Shown one piece after another: positions 18,646 through 27,107 of a stretch of DNA of 64,000 nt; position 1 is the stretch's first letter; every line of letters starts with the position of its first letter. The position numbers were made by a program, and so were the translations under genes. Origin of the DNA: Pseudomonas psychrophila (GTDB lineage Bacteria; Pseudomonadota; Gammaproteobacteria; Pseudomonadales; Pseudomonadaceae); the NCBI RefSeq assembly GCF_001043005.1, contig NZ_JYKZ01000004.1, positions 186,001-250,000 on the forward strand, in the 5' to 3' direction. The notes beneath the pieces are model-generated. The model searched no databases and was not told where the DNA came from. It saw nothing but the letters and a program-made list of their open reading frames with translations.

Positions 18646-19583
18646 GCCCTTTTCATGAAGCCGGGCACAGCAGCATCGATGAACAGGCGGCCAACTGGTT
18701 TTCGCGCAACCGTAACGGGCGCGACCCGTCCAGCCGTGAGCAATTCAATATCTGGTTCGCAAACCCGGCCCATGCTCGGGCTTATAGCGAGTTCGAGTCT
18801 TTGTGGGCTGACCTGGGCGAGCTTGAGCAGATCAACCGCCCCGTCGCGCTCCCCGTGCGCCGACGGCGCTTCAACCCTGTACTGGCCACCGCTGCCGCCG
18901 TGCTGTGCGCCGTATTTGCGTTGAACCTGGGTGCTCCCGTGGCACTGCACCAGCAACACGTCAGCACGTTGGCCCAAAGCGGGCGCACGCTGTTACTGCC
19001 CGACGGCAGCACCTTGAGTGTCAATGCCAACACAAGGGTTCGCCTGGAATTCAGCGCACAGCAGCGCGATATTTATCTGGATCAGGGCCAACTCTACATA
19101 GACGTAACGGCCAATAAAGAACAGCCATTGGTGGTGCATGCAGGCGATGCACGCATCCGCGTAGTCGGCACCGGGTTTGATGTGAGGCGCAGCCCACGCC
19201 AATTGGTGGTCAGTGTCGCTCACGGCCAGGTCGCGTTTACCCCCGACGCCCACTCTTCAATCCTGCTGGGCGCGCAACAACGTGCCACTTACGACTACGT
19301 CAGGCGCTCGTTACAGGAGCAAACCCTGGGATCTGGTGAAGTGGCGGACTGGCGCAGCGGGCACCTGTCATTTCGCAATCGCGAACTGGCCAGCCTGGTG
19401 GATGAACTTGACCTGTACCGCCCCGGCGTCATCCAGCTTGCCGATGGCCCCCTCGCTCGCTACAAGGTCTCGGGTAATCTGAACATCAGCGATCCACTGG
19501 CACTGGTCAAGGCCCTTCCCGCGTTGATCCCGGTAAAAAACGTGCTGCTGGACAACGGAACAATCCGCATCGAACCCCGCTAA
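18642..19583 (+). CDS. FecR-type anti-sigma / signal transducer
   Basis: A 313-residue inner-membrane regulator. The N-terminal cytoplasmic part (DUF4880-like, EQAANWFSRNR, ARAYSEFESLW) binds the sigma factor; one membrane helix follows at about residues 83-105; the periplasmic FecR domain contains LLLPDGSTLSVNANTRV and VVGTGFDVR and would touch the receptor's signalling domain. It is the second gene of the sigma/anti-sigma/receptor cassette. The ATG overlaps the sigma gene stop (ATGA). Confidence 0.94.
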   Translation: MSPFHEAGHSSIDEQAANWFSRNRNGRDPSSREQFNIWFANPAHARAYSEFESLWADLGELEQINRPVALPVRRRRFNPVLATAAAVLCAVFALNLGAPVALHQQHVSTLAQSGRTLLLPDGSTLSVNANTRVRLEFSAQQRDIYLDQGQLYIDVTANKEQPLVVHAGDARIRVVGTGFDVRRSPRQLVVSVAHGQVAFTPDAHSSILLGAQQRATYDYVRRSLQEQTLGSGEVADWRSGHLSFRNRELASLVDELDLYRPGVIQLADGPLARYKVSGNLNISDPLALVKALPALIPVKNVLLDNGTIRIEPR

Positions 19584-19703
19584 AAAAACATATGCGAATA
19601 TTTTACATTCGCATATGTGGATTTTTCATTCTGTCGCGTCTTCCTCCGGTCTGCGTTGCTAACGCATGTCTTTTTGGCCTTTGTTGCCACACCGGGGGAT
19701 TTC

Positions 19704-22250
19704 ATGTTTCGCACACCACATCACTTCTCGCACGTTTACGCGCGCCCGACACTGATGGCGGCTTGCCTGTCGATTAGCCTGCAAGCTCACGCCGAGTCGT
19801 TCCAGTTGCAGCTACCGGCCCAATCGCTAGCCAGCTCGCTGAGTGAGGTGGCACAGCAGGCAAAAATCCAGCTGCTGTTCGACGAAGCCCTGTTGCGCAA
19901 CATAAAAGTCCCCGCACTCAAGGGCGACTACACCCCCCAACAGGCTATCCAGTTACTGCTCAAGGGCACCGATTTCAGCCTGATCCAGGTCGATCGCACC
20001 TACGTTGTGCGACCTCGGGAAGACGGCACCACCACCAGCAACAGCCTTGAACTCGGTGCAGTCAGCGTCGTGGGCAATGGCGGCGAGGTGGACTCCAGCA
20101 ACGTCGGTAAATCGACGATGACGCAAACCCAGATCAATCAATATCAAGCCAACAACATCCCCAGCCTGCTGGCCACACTGCCCGGTATCAATCTCGGCGG
20201 ATCGCTAAAGCCCGGTGGTCAGACCATCAATATTTGGGGGATGGGCGAAGCCGAAGACGTTCAGATGACAGTTGATGGCGCGACTAAAAGTGGCTTTGAG
20301 CGCTACAAGCAGGGCACGATTTTTATCGAGCCCGAGCTGATCAAGCGCCTTGAAGTTGAAAAAGGCCCCCATGACATACACACCGGCAATGGTGGTTTTG
20401 CCGGCGTCGTACACATGGAAACCAAAGATGCCCCGGACTTGCTCGAAGACGGCAAAGACGTTGGCGCCATGCTCAAGTACGGCTACAGCAGCAATGACCA
20501 TCAACAGGTTTACAGCGGTGCCGCCTACGGTCGTACCGAAGATGGCCGCGCCGATGTACTGGTGTATTACACCAAGCGCGACGGCGACGACATGAAGCTG
20601 GCCGACACGATGCCCGATCCGAAAAACCTGTACCCGGTCAACCCCAAGCGCCTGCCCAACACCGCCCAGGACCTGGACGCTCAACTGTTAAAACTCAACC
20701 TGCACCTCGACGATGAACACAGCGTAGGGATGTCTTACTCGCGGGCGAACAATTACCTGTGGGTGCCCTTCTCGGCAGTCAGTTATCCGGAGCCGCCCAG
20801 CAAGGCCAACATTGCCAAATATGGTTATGACATTGCCTCCCAACGATACCTGTCCAACCGCTCAACCATCGACACCACCTGGTCGGCCAAATACAAATAC
20901 GAGCCTCTGGACAACCCCCTGGTAGACCTTGAGGTCAAGTACTCGCACTCCAACACCGAACAGACCGACAAGCGTAGCGAACACGCCTTCACCCAGCCCA
21001 CCAGTGGCGGGCGCAAGATGGAAACCGGCTACACCGATGACATGCTCCAGATCGAAAACATCAGCCTGTTTGCCACCGGCCCGCTGGACCATGCGGTGAC
21101 CACCGGCGTGCAATTTCGCAAACATCAGCGTGATGTGGACATGTGGATGCCAGGCGGTAATTACGAAACAGAGAAGTACAACTACGGCCACTATCAGCCC
21201 AACTTCATGCCACGGGGCAAGGTCAATACCAACAGCGTCTACATTCAGGACGCCATCACTTGGGGCGACTTCACCTTGACCCCGTCCATGCGTTACGACC
21301 ATGTGCGCAATCGCGGCCAGGAAAACGACGCGCCCTTTTACAACCATCCGGAACTGGGTCACGACTACAGCGACAAAACCTACACTGGCTGGTCGCCTCG
21401 CCTGTCGGCCTTCTGGACAATTACCCCGAAAACCGCCTTATTCCTTAACTACAGCAAGACCTGGCGCGCCCCGGTGATCGACGAGCAATACGAAGTCCAG
21501 GGCACTGGTAGCCGCACCTCCAGCAGCCGGAGCCTGGATCCGGAGCGCATCACCGGCTGGCGCGGGGGCAACATCACCACGTTCGATCAGATTTTCGGCG
21601 ACAGTGACCACGCTCTGGTGCGCACCACCCTGTTTCACAACACCGTCGACGATGAGATTTTCAAAGCCACAGGTGTTGGCTGCGCCGCACAAACCGTCGA
21701 TGTCAGCATGAGCACAGCGTGCGGCCCCAACATGCCCAACTACCGCAATATTGGCAGCGTGACCATCAAGGGCTTTGAGGTTGAAAGCTTCTACGAGTCC
21801 ACCTACGTGTTCGGCTCACTGTCGTACGCATGGATGACGGGTAAACACGAAGGCGCCTACACCAACCCGTGGGGCCCCAACGTCTGGGCCCGAGATGTGC
21901 CTGCACCAAAATGGATTGCCGTACTGGGCACCAAAATACCGAGCCTGGATGCTCGCGTTGGCTGGAAGGGAGAATGGGTGCGTAAAACCGACCGCAGACC
22001 GAGCGACGACTACTACAGCAGTCCGATCAGCGCCCTGGGTGACCGTTACTGGGATCACTACAACAACGACGGCTACAACGTGCAGGGCCTGTTTGCCAAC
22101 TGGAAGCCACAACAGCCATACCTCAAGGGCACCGAGGTCAATTTCACCGTGGACAACCTCTTCAACAATAGCTTTCGACCGATGCTCAGCGGCGATAACG
22201 CCTACAGCCAGGGCCGCAATGCCAAGGTCAGCGTAACGCGGTTCTTCTGA
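19704..22250 (+). CDS. TonB-dependent outer-membrane receptor with STN signalling domain, probably heme-type
   Basis: An 848-residue receptor. A signal peptide (ending near LQAHAES) leads to an STN secretin/TonB short domain (about 30-105: LASSLSEVAQQAKIQLLFDE), which marks it as a cell-surface-signalling transducer for the upstream FecR/FecI pair. Then come the plug (VEKGPHDIHTGNGGFAGVV) and the 22-strand barrel, which ends in the classical aromatic terminus VTRFF. The barrel sequence and the plug pattern resemble hemoglobin/heme receptors of the HasR type, but no hemophore gene lies beside it. The start is the ATG at 19704 after GGGGG. Substrate assignment is an inference. Confidence 0.9.
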   Translation: MFRTPHHFSHVYARPTLMAACLSISLQAHAESFQLQLPAQSLASSLSEVAQQAKIQLLFDEALLRNIKVPALKGDYTPQQAIQLLLKGTDFSLIQVDRTYVVRPREDGTTTSNSLELGAVSVVGNGGEVDSSNVGKSTMTQTQINQYQANNIPSLLATLPGINLGGSLKPGGQTINIWGMGEAEDVQMTVDGATKSGFERYKQGTIFIEPELIKRLEVEKGPHDIHTGNGGFAGVVHMETKDAPDLLEDGKDVGAMLKYGYSSNDHQQVYSGAAYGRTEDGRADVLVYYTKRDGDDMKLADTMPDPKNLYPVNPKRLPNTAQDLDAQLLKLNLHLDDEHSVGMSYSRANNYLWVPFSAVSYPEPPSKANIAKYGYDIASQRYLSNRSTIDTTWSAKYKYEPLDNPLVDLEVKYSHSNTEQTDKRSEHAFTQPTSGGRKMETGYTDDMLQIENISLFATGPLDHAVTTGVQFRKHQRDVDMWMPGGNYETEKYNYGHYQPNFMPRGKVNTNSVYIQDAITWGDFTLTPSMRYDHVRNRGQENDAPFYNHPELGHDYSDKTYTGWSPRLSAFWTITPKTALFLNYSKTWRAPVIDEQYEVQGTGSRTSSSRSLDPERITGWRGGNITTFDQIFGDSDHALVRTTLFHNTVDDEIFKATGVGCAAQTVDVSMSTACGPNMPNYRNIGSVTIKGFEVESFYESTYVFGSLSYAWMTGKHEGAYTNPWGPNVWARDVPAPKWIAVLGTKIPSLDARVGWKGEWVRKTDRRPSDDYYSSPISALGDRYWDHYNNDGYNVQGLFANWKPQQPYLKGTEVNFTVDNLFNNSFRPMLSGDNAYSQGRNAKVSVTRFF

Positions 22251-22273
22251 GTTGGCTGATCCGGCAAACCCTC

Positions 22274-22361
22274 TGTGGGAGCGGGCTTGCTCGCGATTCG
22301 GCCTGCTCGGTGTATCTGGCCAACCGCGCCGACGCCATCGCGGGCAAGCCCGGCTCCCACA
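22274..22361. repeat. REP element pair
   Basis: Inverted pair of GTGGGAGCGGGCTTGCTCGC and GCGGGCAAGCCCGGCTCCCAC, between the receptor gene and the convergent ribbon-helix-helix gene; one extra G in the right arm. Confidence 0.92.
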
Positions 22362-22388
22362 GGTGTATGCCGCTCACACCCACAAGCG

Positions 22389-22709
22389 CTATTGCGGGAG
22401 AGAGCGGCTACTGTGACGAGCTACCACACTCAACTCCGGCGCCTGAACCCGGCGCTGGCTCAGGTAGCGGGTGCAGCTCACACGCAGGAACGAGGCAAAG
22501 TTGACCACTTCGCCGCGATAATCCATGACCTCTTCATACAGCTTGGCCACCAATTGGTTGGTGGTCATGCCGTCTGCTTCGGCGATGTCGCTGAGAATGT
22601 CCCAGAACTGGTTTTCCAGGCGCAAAGTGGTGACCACGCCGCAAATACGCAATGAGCGCGAACGTGACTCGTAAAGAATCGGATCGGCTTTTACATACAG
22701 TTCACACAT
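22389..22709 (-). CDS. Ribbon-helix-helix domain protein (RHH_4 type)
   Basis: A 106-residue small protein with the pattern of the RHH_4 family: strand RSRSLRICGVVTTLRLENQFW followed by helices EADGMTTNQLVAKLYEEVM and FASFLRVSCTRYL. These proteins are predicted DNA binders related to Arc/MetJ; targets are unknown. The ATG at 22707-22709 has an ideal AAGGAGG site seven bases upstream, whereas the GTG two codons earlier is too close to it. Fifteen bases separate it from the end of the PfpI gene, so the two may be co-transcribed. Confidence 0.85.
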   Translation of the reverse strand: MCELYVKADPILYESRSRSLRICGVVTTLRLENQFWDILSDIAEADGMTTNQLVAKLYEEVMDYRGEVVNFASFLRVSCTRYLSQRRVQAPELSVVARHSSRSLPQ

Positions 22710-22724
22710 GGTCACGCCTCCTTC

Positions 22725-23306
22725 CTACAAAGTGATCTTGGTGCCCAGCAAGCCCAGAAACGCCGCAAGCCAGGCAGGATGTGCCGGCCAGGCAGGAGCG
22801 GTAGCCAGGTTGCCCTGTACATGGGCCTTGGTCACGTCGATGTCGATATACGTACCGCCCGCCAGACGCACTTCCGGTGCACACGCCGGATATGCGCTGC
22901 ATTCACGTCCTTCAAGCGTGCCCGCCGCCGCCAGCAGTTGCGCGCCGTGGCACACCGCCGCAATCGGCTTGCCCGCCTTGTCGAAATCACGCACCAGTTC
23001 AAGAACCTTTTCGTTCAAGCGCAGGTACTCCGGCGCACGACCACCCGGCACGAGCAGAGCGTCGTAATCGCTGGCTTTAACCTTGTCGAAATCGAAATTC
23101 AGGGCAAACAGGTGGCCGGGCTTTTCGCTGTAGGTCTGGTCGCCCTCGAAGTCGTGAATGGCGGTACGCACGGTTTGGCCAGAGGTCTTACCCGGGCACA
23201 CGGCGTGCACTTGATGACCGACCATCAACAGCGCCTGAAACGGCACCATCACCTCGTAGTCTTCGACGTAATCGCCGACCAGCATCAGAATTTTTTTCGC
23301 TGCCAT
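22725..23306 (-). CDS. DJ-1/PfpI family protein
   Basis: A 193-residue member of the class I glutamine-amidotransferase-like DJ-1/PfpI superfamily, often annotated as intracellular protease or protein/nucleotide deglycase. The nucleophile elbow is [10 protein letters not shown] with C119 and H120, and the conserved acidic residue is E15 in [20 protein letters not shown] is the family signature. Likely a stress-response repair or glyoxalase-like enzyme; the true substrate is not evident. The ATG at 23304-23306 follows GGAGCG. Confidence 0.92.
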   Translation of the reverse strand: MAAKKILMLVGDYVEDYEVMVPFQALLMVGHQVHAVCPGKTSGQTVRTAIHDFEGDQTYSEKPGHLFALNFDFDKVKASDYDALLVPGGRAPEYLRLNEKVLELVRDFDKAGKPIAAVCHGAQLLAAAGTLEGRECSAYPACAPEVRLAGGTYIDIDVTKAHVQGNLATAPAWPAHPAWLAAFLGLLGTKITL

Positions 23307-23422
23307 GGTACGCGCTCCTGTGGGGTAAGACCTTGGGCCAGTAAGAGTAGCCAAAGTAACCCCTCAGCGCCCAAGCGGGTAATAGCCAAGTACTACGTAC
23401 CCGCCAGACGCAACTCACAGGC

Positions 23423-24640
23423 TTATTTCAGCAAGCCATCGGCCTGCAGCAGCGTTTCAAGGCAGTGTTCCTGGATGTTGTAGAACGCCTTGAGCGCCTG
23501 GATTTTCACCAACAGCTGAGCCGGATCAAGCGGCTCGGCGCGCTTGACCGCGAGGATCATCTTGTTTTTGTTGGTGTGTTCCAGGGAGATGAACTCAAAC
23601 ACCTTGGTTTCATAACCGCAGGCTTCCAGGAACAGTGCGCGCAAGCTGTCAGTGACCATTTCGGCCTGCTGGCCCAAATGCAGGCCGTATTGCAGCATCG
23701 GCTTGAGCAATGCCGGGCTCTGGATTTGCAGGCGGATCTGCTTATGGCAGCACGGCGAACACATGATGATCGCAGCCCCGGAACGAATCCCCATATGGAT
23801 GGCGTAGTCGGTGGCAATGTCGCAGGCATGCAGCGCGATCATCACGTCGATCGGGGTCGGCGCGAAGCTGCGCACATCACCGTGCTGGAACGTCAGGCCC
23901 GGATGTTCGAGGCGCTGAGCGGCGTTGTTGCACAGCGTGACCATGTCTTCGCGCAACTCAACACCGGTCACCAGGCCTTCGGCTTGCAGGCTGTGGCGCA
24001 GGTAATCGTGGATCGCAAAGGTCAGGTAGCCCTTGCCCGAACCGAAATCCACCACTTTGATCGGCTGGTCGAGCTTGAGCGGCGAGTTGCTCAGGGCGTG
24101 AGAAAACACCTCGATAAACTTGTTGATCTGCTTCCACTTGCGCGACATTGCCGGGATCAGCTCTTGCTGCTTGTTGGTGACCCCCAGATCCGCGAGAAAT
24201 GGACGCGTCAGTTCCAAAAAGCGATTTTTCTCACGGTTGTGCTCGGCCGACGGCACTTCCCGCTCTTGCTGGCTTTTGCCTTTGAACAGCGAGCTTTTGC
24301 CTTTTTTGCTGTATTCCAGCTGCACTTCGTCGGTCAGGGTCAACAAATGTGCGTTCTTGAACGCGTCCGGCAGCAGCTCGGCAATGTTGGCCACGCCCTC
24401 TTGCAGCGGGAAGTTCTTGGTGATGTCACGGGTTTTGTAGCGATACACAAACGAGAGGCAGGCCTGATCCTTGACCGTGACCTGCTTGATGATGATCCGC
24501 TGCAGCTCGGCTTCAGCACCCACGTACTTGGCCAGGACCAGCTTGATAAAGGAGTTCTGGGCCAGGCCGGTCTCCAGCAGGCTCAAAAATTGCGCACGAT
24601 GATCCGGCACAGACGCGGCGGTGGTAGCAGTCACTGACAT
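23423..24640 (-). CDS. SAM-dependent methyltransferase (METTL25/Methyltransf_32 type)
   Basis: A 405-residue protein with a C-terminal Rossmann methyltransferase domain. SAM-binding motif I is VVDFGSGKGYLTFA at about residue 193-206; later motifs are GVELREDM, IALHACDIATD and the cysteine-rich CSPCCHKQ. The N-terminal 180 residues are family-specific (LELTRPFLADLGV) and may bind the substrate. The substrate is unknown; the CSPCCHKQ segment is characteristic of this group, which includes eukaryotic METTL25. The ATG at 24638-24640 is preceded by a weak GAGG site. Confidence 0.87.
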   Translation of the reverse strand: MSVTATTAASVPDHRAQFLSLLETGLAQNSFIKLVLAKYVGAEAELQRIIIKQVTVKDQACLSFVYRYKTRDITKNFPLQEGVANIAELLPDAFKNAHLLTLTDEVQLEYSKKGKSSLFKGKSQQEREVPSAEHNREKNRFLELTRPFLADLGVTNKQQELIPAMSRKWKQINKFIEVFSHALSNSPLKLDQPIKVVDFGSGKGYLTFAIHDYLRHSLQAEGLVTGVELREDMVTLCNNAAQRLEHPGLTFQHGDVRSFAPTPIDVMIALHACDIATDYAIHMGIRSGAAIIMCSPCCHKQIRLQIQSPALLKPMLQYGLHLGQQAEMVTDSLRALFLEACGYETKVFEFISLEHTNKNKMILAVKRAEPLDPAQLLVKIQALKAFYNIQEHCLETLLQADGLLK

Positions 24641-24746
24641 TGAAAAAGGTGCCTCGGGGGTGCAGGAGGAGAAATCAAAAAAAGAATGGCGGCCATTTTA
24701 GGCGGGTTGGTCGCCGGGGGCACGGAGTTATTTCAGACAGCGGCAA

Positions 24747-25361
24747 TTACAACATCACCAACCGATTCGGTAATTGGTTACGCGGCTGAGTTTTAGGTAT
24801 GTGCTGCGCAAGCACTTCGGCACAGGCATCGATGCAGGTAATAAAGCCTTCAGCCGTATGCCCCAGCGCCACGCGGCGAACGAAGTCGTTGACGATAGTG
24901 CCCCAATCGCTGTCGTCCAGATGACGGGATATCCCTTCATCCACCAGGATTTCGACATAACGCTCGGCCTCACTGACAAAAATCAGTACGCCGGTGCGCC
25001 CTTCGGTGTGGTGCAGTTTTTGTTCAAGAAACTGGCGCCGGGCCAGGTTGCTGGCGCGCCAATGCCGCACACGGGGCGGGATCAGGCGGGTGGTGATCGC
25101 AGGGATGCGAAAAATCAAACTGAGGAATACAAAACTGGCCCACTGCAGCATCAGCAGCGTGTACGTCGCCAGCCCGCTGTTTAAAAAATGCACCACGGCA
25201 GGCACCACCAGGGCGATGAGGCTGGCCCACAGCAAGGGGATATAACTGTAGTCGTCGGACCGCGGTGCCAGCACGGTAACTATTTCGGCGTCGGTGCGCT
25301 GTTCGGCGCGGGTGACGGCCTCTGCGACCTGCTGTTGTTGCTCTGTAGTTAATAAAGCCAT
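24747..25361 (-). CDS. TPM-domain membrane protein
   Basis: A 204-residue protein with a cytoplasmic TPM (DUF477) domain split around two hydrophobic helices (about residues 41-62 and 66-90). TPM marks are TEGRTGVLIFVSEAERYVEI and the C-terminal ALGHTAEGFITCIDACAEVL. It is the last gene of a LemA-TPM-TPM group, a conserved trio of unclear function linked to envelope proteostasis. The ATG is at 25359-25361, 27 bases after the preceding gene's stop. Confidence 0.88.
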   Translation of the reverse strand: MALLTTEQQQQVAEAVTRAEQRTDAEIVTVLAPRSDDYSYIPLLWASLIALVVPAVVHFLNSGLATYTLLMLQWASFVFLSLIFRIPAITTRLIPPRVRHWRASNLARRQFLEQKLHHTEGRTGVLIFVSEAERYVEILVDEGISRHLDDSDWGTIVNDFVRRVALGHTAEGFITCIDACAEVLAQHIPKTQPRNQLPNRLVML

Positions 25362-25388
25362 AAGTATCGATACTCGTTGAAAAGTGAA

Positions 25389-26129
25389 TTACCAGCCGCC
25401 TGAGGCCCCGCCGCCGCCAAAGCTGCCACCACCGCCGCGAAAACCTCCGCCACCGCCTCCTCCGAACCCGCCACCCCCAAAGCCGCCCGAGCGCGAACCA
25501 CCACCGCCGCCCGAGTGGCAGATGCCCAGGAACTGGCAGGCAGCGACAATCAGCACAAACAGTATAAATAGCAGTACAACCACGCCCAGGTGCTCAGCCA
25601 TGAAGTCACTGCCGTCGCCCTGCCCGGTGGCGTAGGCCGGTTCGGCCATGGGCGCGCCGCCCAGTACCTGCAAGATGGCGCCAACACCGTCGCTGATCCC
25701 CTGGTTGTAGTTCCCTGCCTTGAAGGCCGGAGTGATGACCTGATTGATGATCACCGAGGACTGGGCGTCAGTGAGCCGATCTTCCAGGCCATAGCCGACC
25801 TCAATGCGCAACTTGCGGTCGTCCCGGGCAACGATCAGAAGTGCCCCGTTGTTCTTGTCCTTTTGGCCGATACCCCAGGCCCGGCCCAATTGGTAACCGA
25901 AGTCTTCAATCGGGGTGCCTTGCAGGTCGGGCACGGTGACCACAACCACTTGCTCGCCAGTGGCTTTTTCGTGGGCTTGCAGGGTTTGTGTCAATTGCTC
26001 GCGCGTAGCGGGATCAAGCATTTGCCCGTCATCCACCACCCGCCCGCTCAGTGCGGGAAAGGTCAGCGCCTGGGCCGTGGCTATAAATAGCCAGAGCAGC
26101 AGACCCAACACCGGTTTTAATACGCGCAT
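25389..26129 (-). CDS. TPM-domain protein with signal peptide and Gly-rich tail (YgcG-like)
   Basis: A 246-residue exported protein. Signal peptide to about residue 22 (LFIATAQALTFP), then a periplasmic TPM domain (GRVVDDGQMLDPATREQL, RIEVGYGLEDRLTDAQS), a membrane helix near residue 185-200 (VVLLFILFVLIVAACQF) and a serine/glycine tail of almost pure GGG(G)S/F repeats. The ATG at 26127-26129 has a GAGG site five bases upstream. Located between lemA and the second TPM gene; the three probably form one operon interrupted by a REP. Confidence 0.9.
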   Translation of the reverse strand: MRVLKPVLGLLLWLFIATAQALTFPALSGRVVDDGQMLDPATREQLTQTLQAHEKATGEQVVVVTVPDLQGTPIEDFGYQLGRAWGIGQKDKNNGALLIVARDDRKLRIEVGYGLEDRLTDAQSSVIINQVITPAFKAGNYNQGISDGVGAILQVLGGAPMAEPAYATGQGDGSDFMAEHLGVVVLLFILFVLIVAACQFLGICHSGGGGGSRSGGFGGGGFGGGGGGGFRGGGGSFGGGGASGGW

Positions 26130-26164
26130 CGGCACCTCGTTAGTTGAAGAAAATACCCCAGCTG

Positions 26165-26251
26165 CGTGGGAGCGAGCCTGCTCGCGATGCAGTCCACGCG
26201 GAGTGTCTGATCGAACGTGGTGATGCCATCGCGAGCAGGCTCACTCCCACA
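26165..26251. repeat. REP element pair
   Basis: Inverted pair GTGGGAGCGAGCCTGCTCGC / GCGAGCAGGCTCACTCCCAC sitting inside the lemA-TPM operon, between lemA and the first TPM gene. This subtype (GAGCCTGCTC) also occurs at 60396 and 63652. Confidence 0.92.
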
Positions 26252-26255
26252 ATGT

Positions 26256-26864
26256 TCAGAACTTCACTTCTGGCGCTTTGTCAGCGTCCGGGGTGGTGGC
26301 TTCAAAGGTCGGGCGGACCGGCAGGTCGCTGTACATCACCGCATGCCACAAACGCCCCGGGAAGGTGCGAATTTCAGTGTTGTAGCGCTCCACAGCGAGG
26401 ATAAAGTCGCGGCGGGCCACGCTGATGCGGTTTTCCGTGCCTTCAAGTTGTGACTGCAGCGAGAGGAAGTTCTGGTTCGACTTGAGGTCCGGGTAACGCT
26501 CGGACACCACCATCAATCGACTCAAGGCTCCCGTCAGCTGGTTCTGCGCTTCCTGGAACTGCTTGAGTTTTTCAGGATTGTTCAGGGTGCTGGCGTCGAC
26601 CTGGATCGAGGTCGCCTTGGCCCGCGCTTCAATCACTGCGGTCAGGGTTGCCTGCTCCTGTTTGGCCGCCCCCTTGACCGTTTCGACCAGATTGGGTATC
26701 AGATCAGAGCGACGCTGATACTGGTTTTGTACTTGCGACCAGGCCGCCTTGACCTGCTCGTCGAGGGTCGGAATGGTGTTGATCCCGCACCCCGCCAGCA
26801 GACTGCTCATGGCCAGCAGTGCGATCACTTTCCAGCCCACGACTCTAACGCTTTGTATTCCCAT
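26256..26864 (-). CDS. lemA: LemA family lipoprotein
   Basis: A 202-residue LemA protein. An N-terminal hydrophobic segment with the lipobox LLAGC is followed by the helical LemA core: RRSDLIPNLVETVKGAAKQE, AIEARAKA, VVSERYPDLKSNQNFLSLQ and TENRISVARRDFILAVERYN. The role is uncertain; LemA is repeatedly paired with TPM proteins, as here. I place the start at the ATG 26862-26864, which has a GGAG site; the earlier ATG at 26891 has none. Confidence 0.9.
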   Translation of the reverse strand: MGIQSVRVVGWKVIALLAMSSLLAGCGINTIPTLDEQVKAAWSQVQNQYQRRSDLIPNLVETVKGAAKQEQATLTAVIEARAKATSIQVDASTLNNPEKLKQFQEAQNQLTGALSRLMVVSERYPDLKSNQNFLSLQSQLEGTENRISVARRDFILAVERYNTEIRTFPGRLWHAVMYSDLPVRPTFEATTPDADKAPEVKF

Positions 26865-27107
26865 GCTTGTGACGCTCCGAAATAACGACATTAGGATTAT
26901 TGACCACACACCACGCCTAAAAACTCCCGGCAATACTGGATTGCGCGCGATGAATCAGCTAAAAGACTGCCTACCAGTCAGGAATACTCTGTTCTAAAGG
27001 TAGGTCAATTCTTTAATCCGAGTACTCCTGATACCTCCCCAGAACAATATCGCTGCACAAGCGTGGGCTTCCCTCGCTTCACGTGAGCGGCTGCGCAGAA
27101 GAATCCA

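Noticed and set aside
23465..24637. A 390-codon plus-strand frame opposite the methyltransferase gene
   Set aside because: Shadow frame; composition is His/Gln/Leu-rich and without motifs, whereas the minus strand shows clear SAM-binding motifs.
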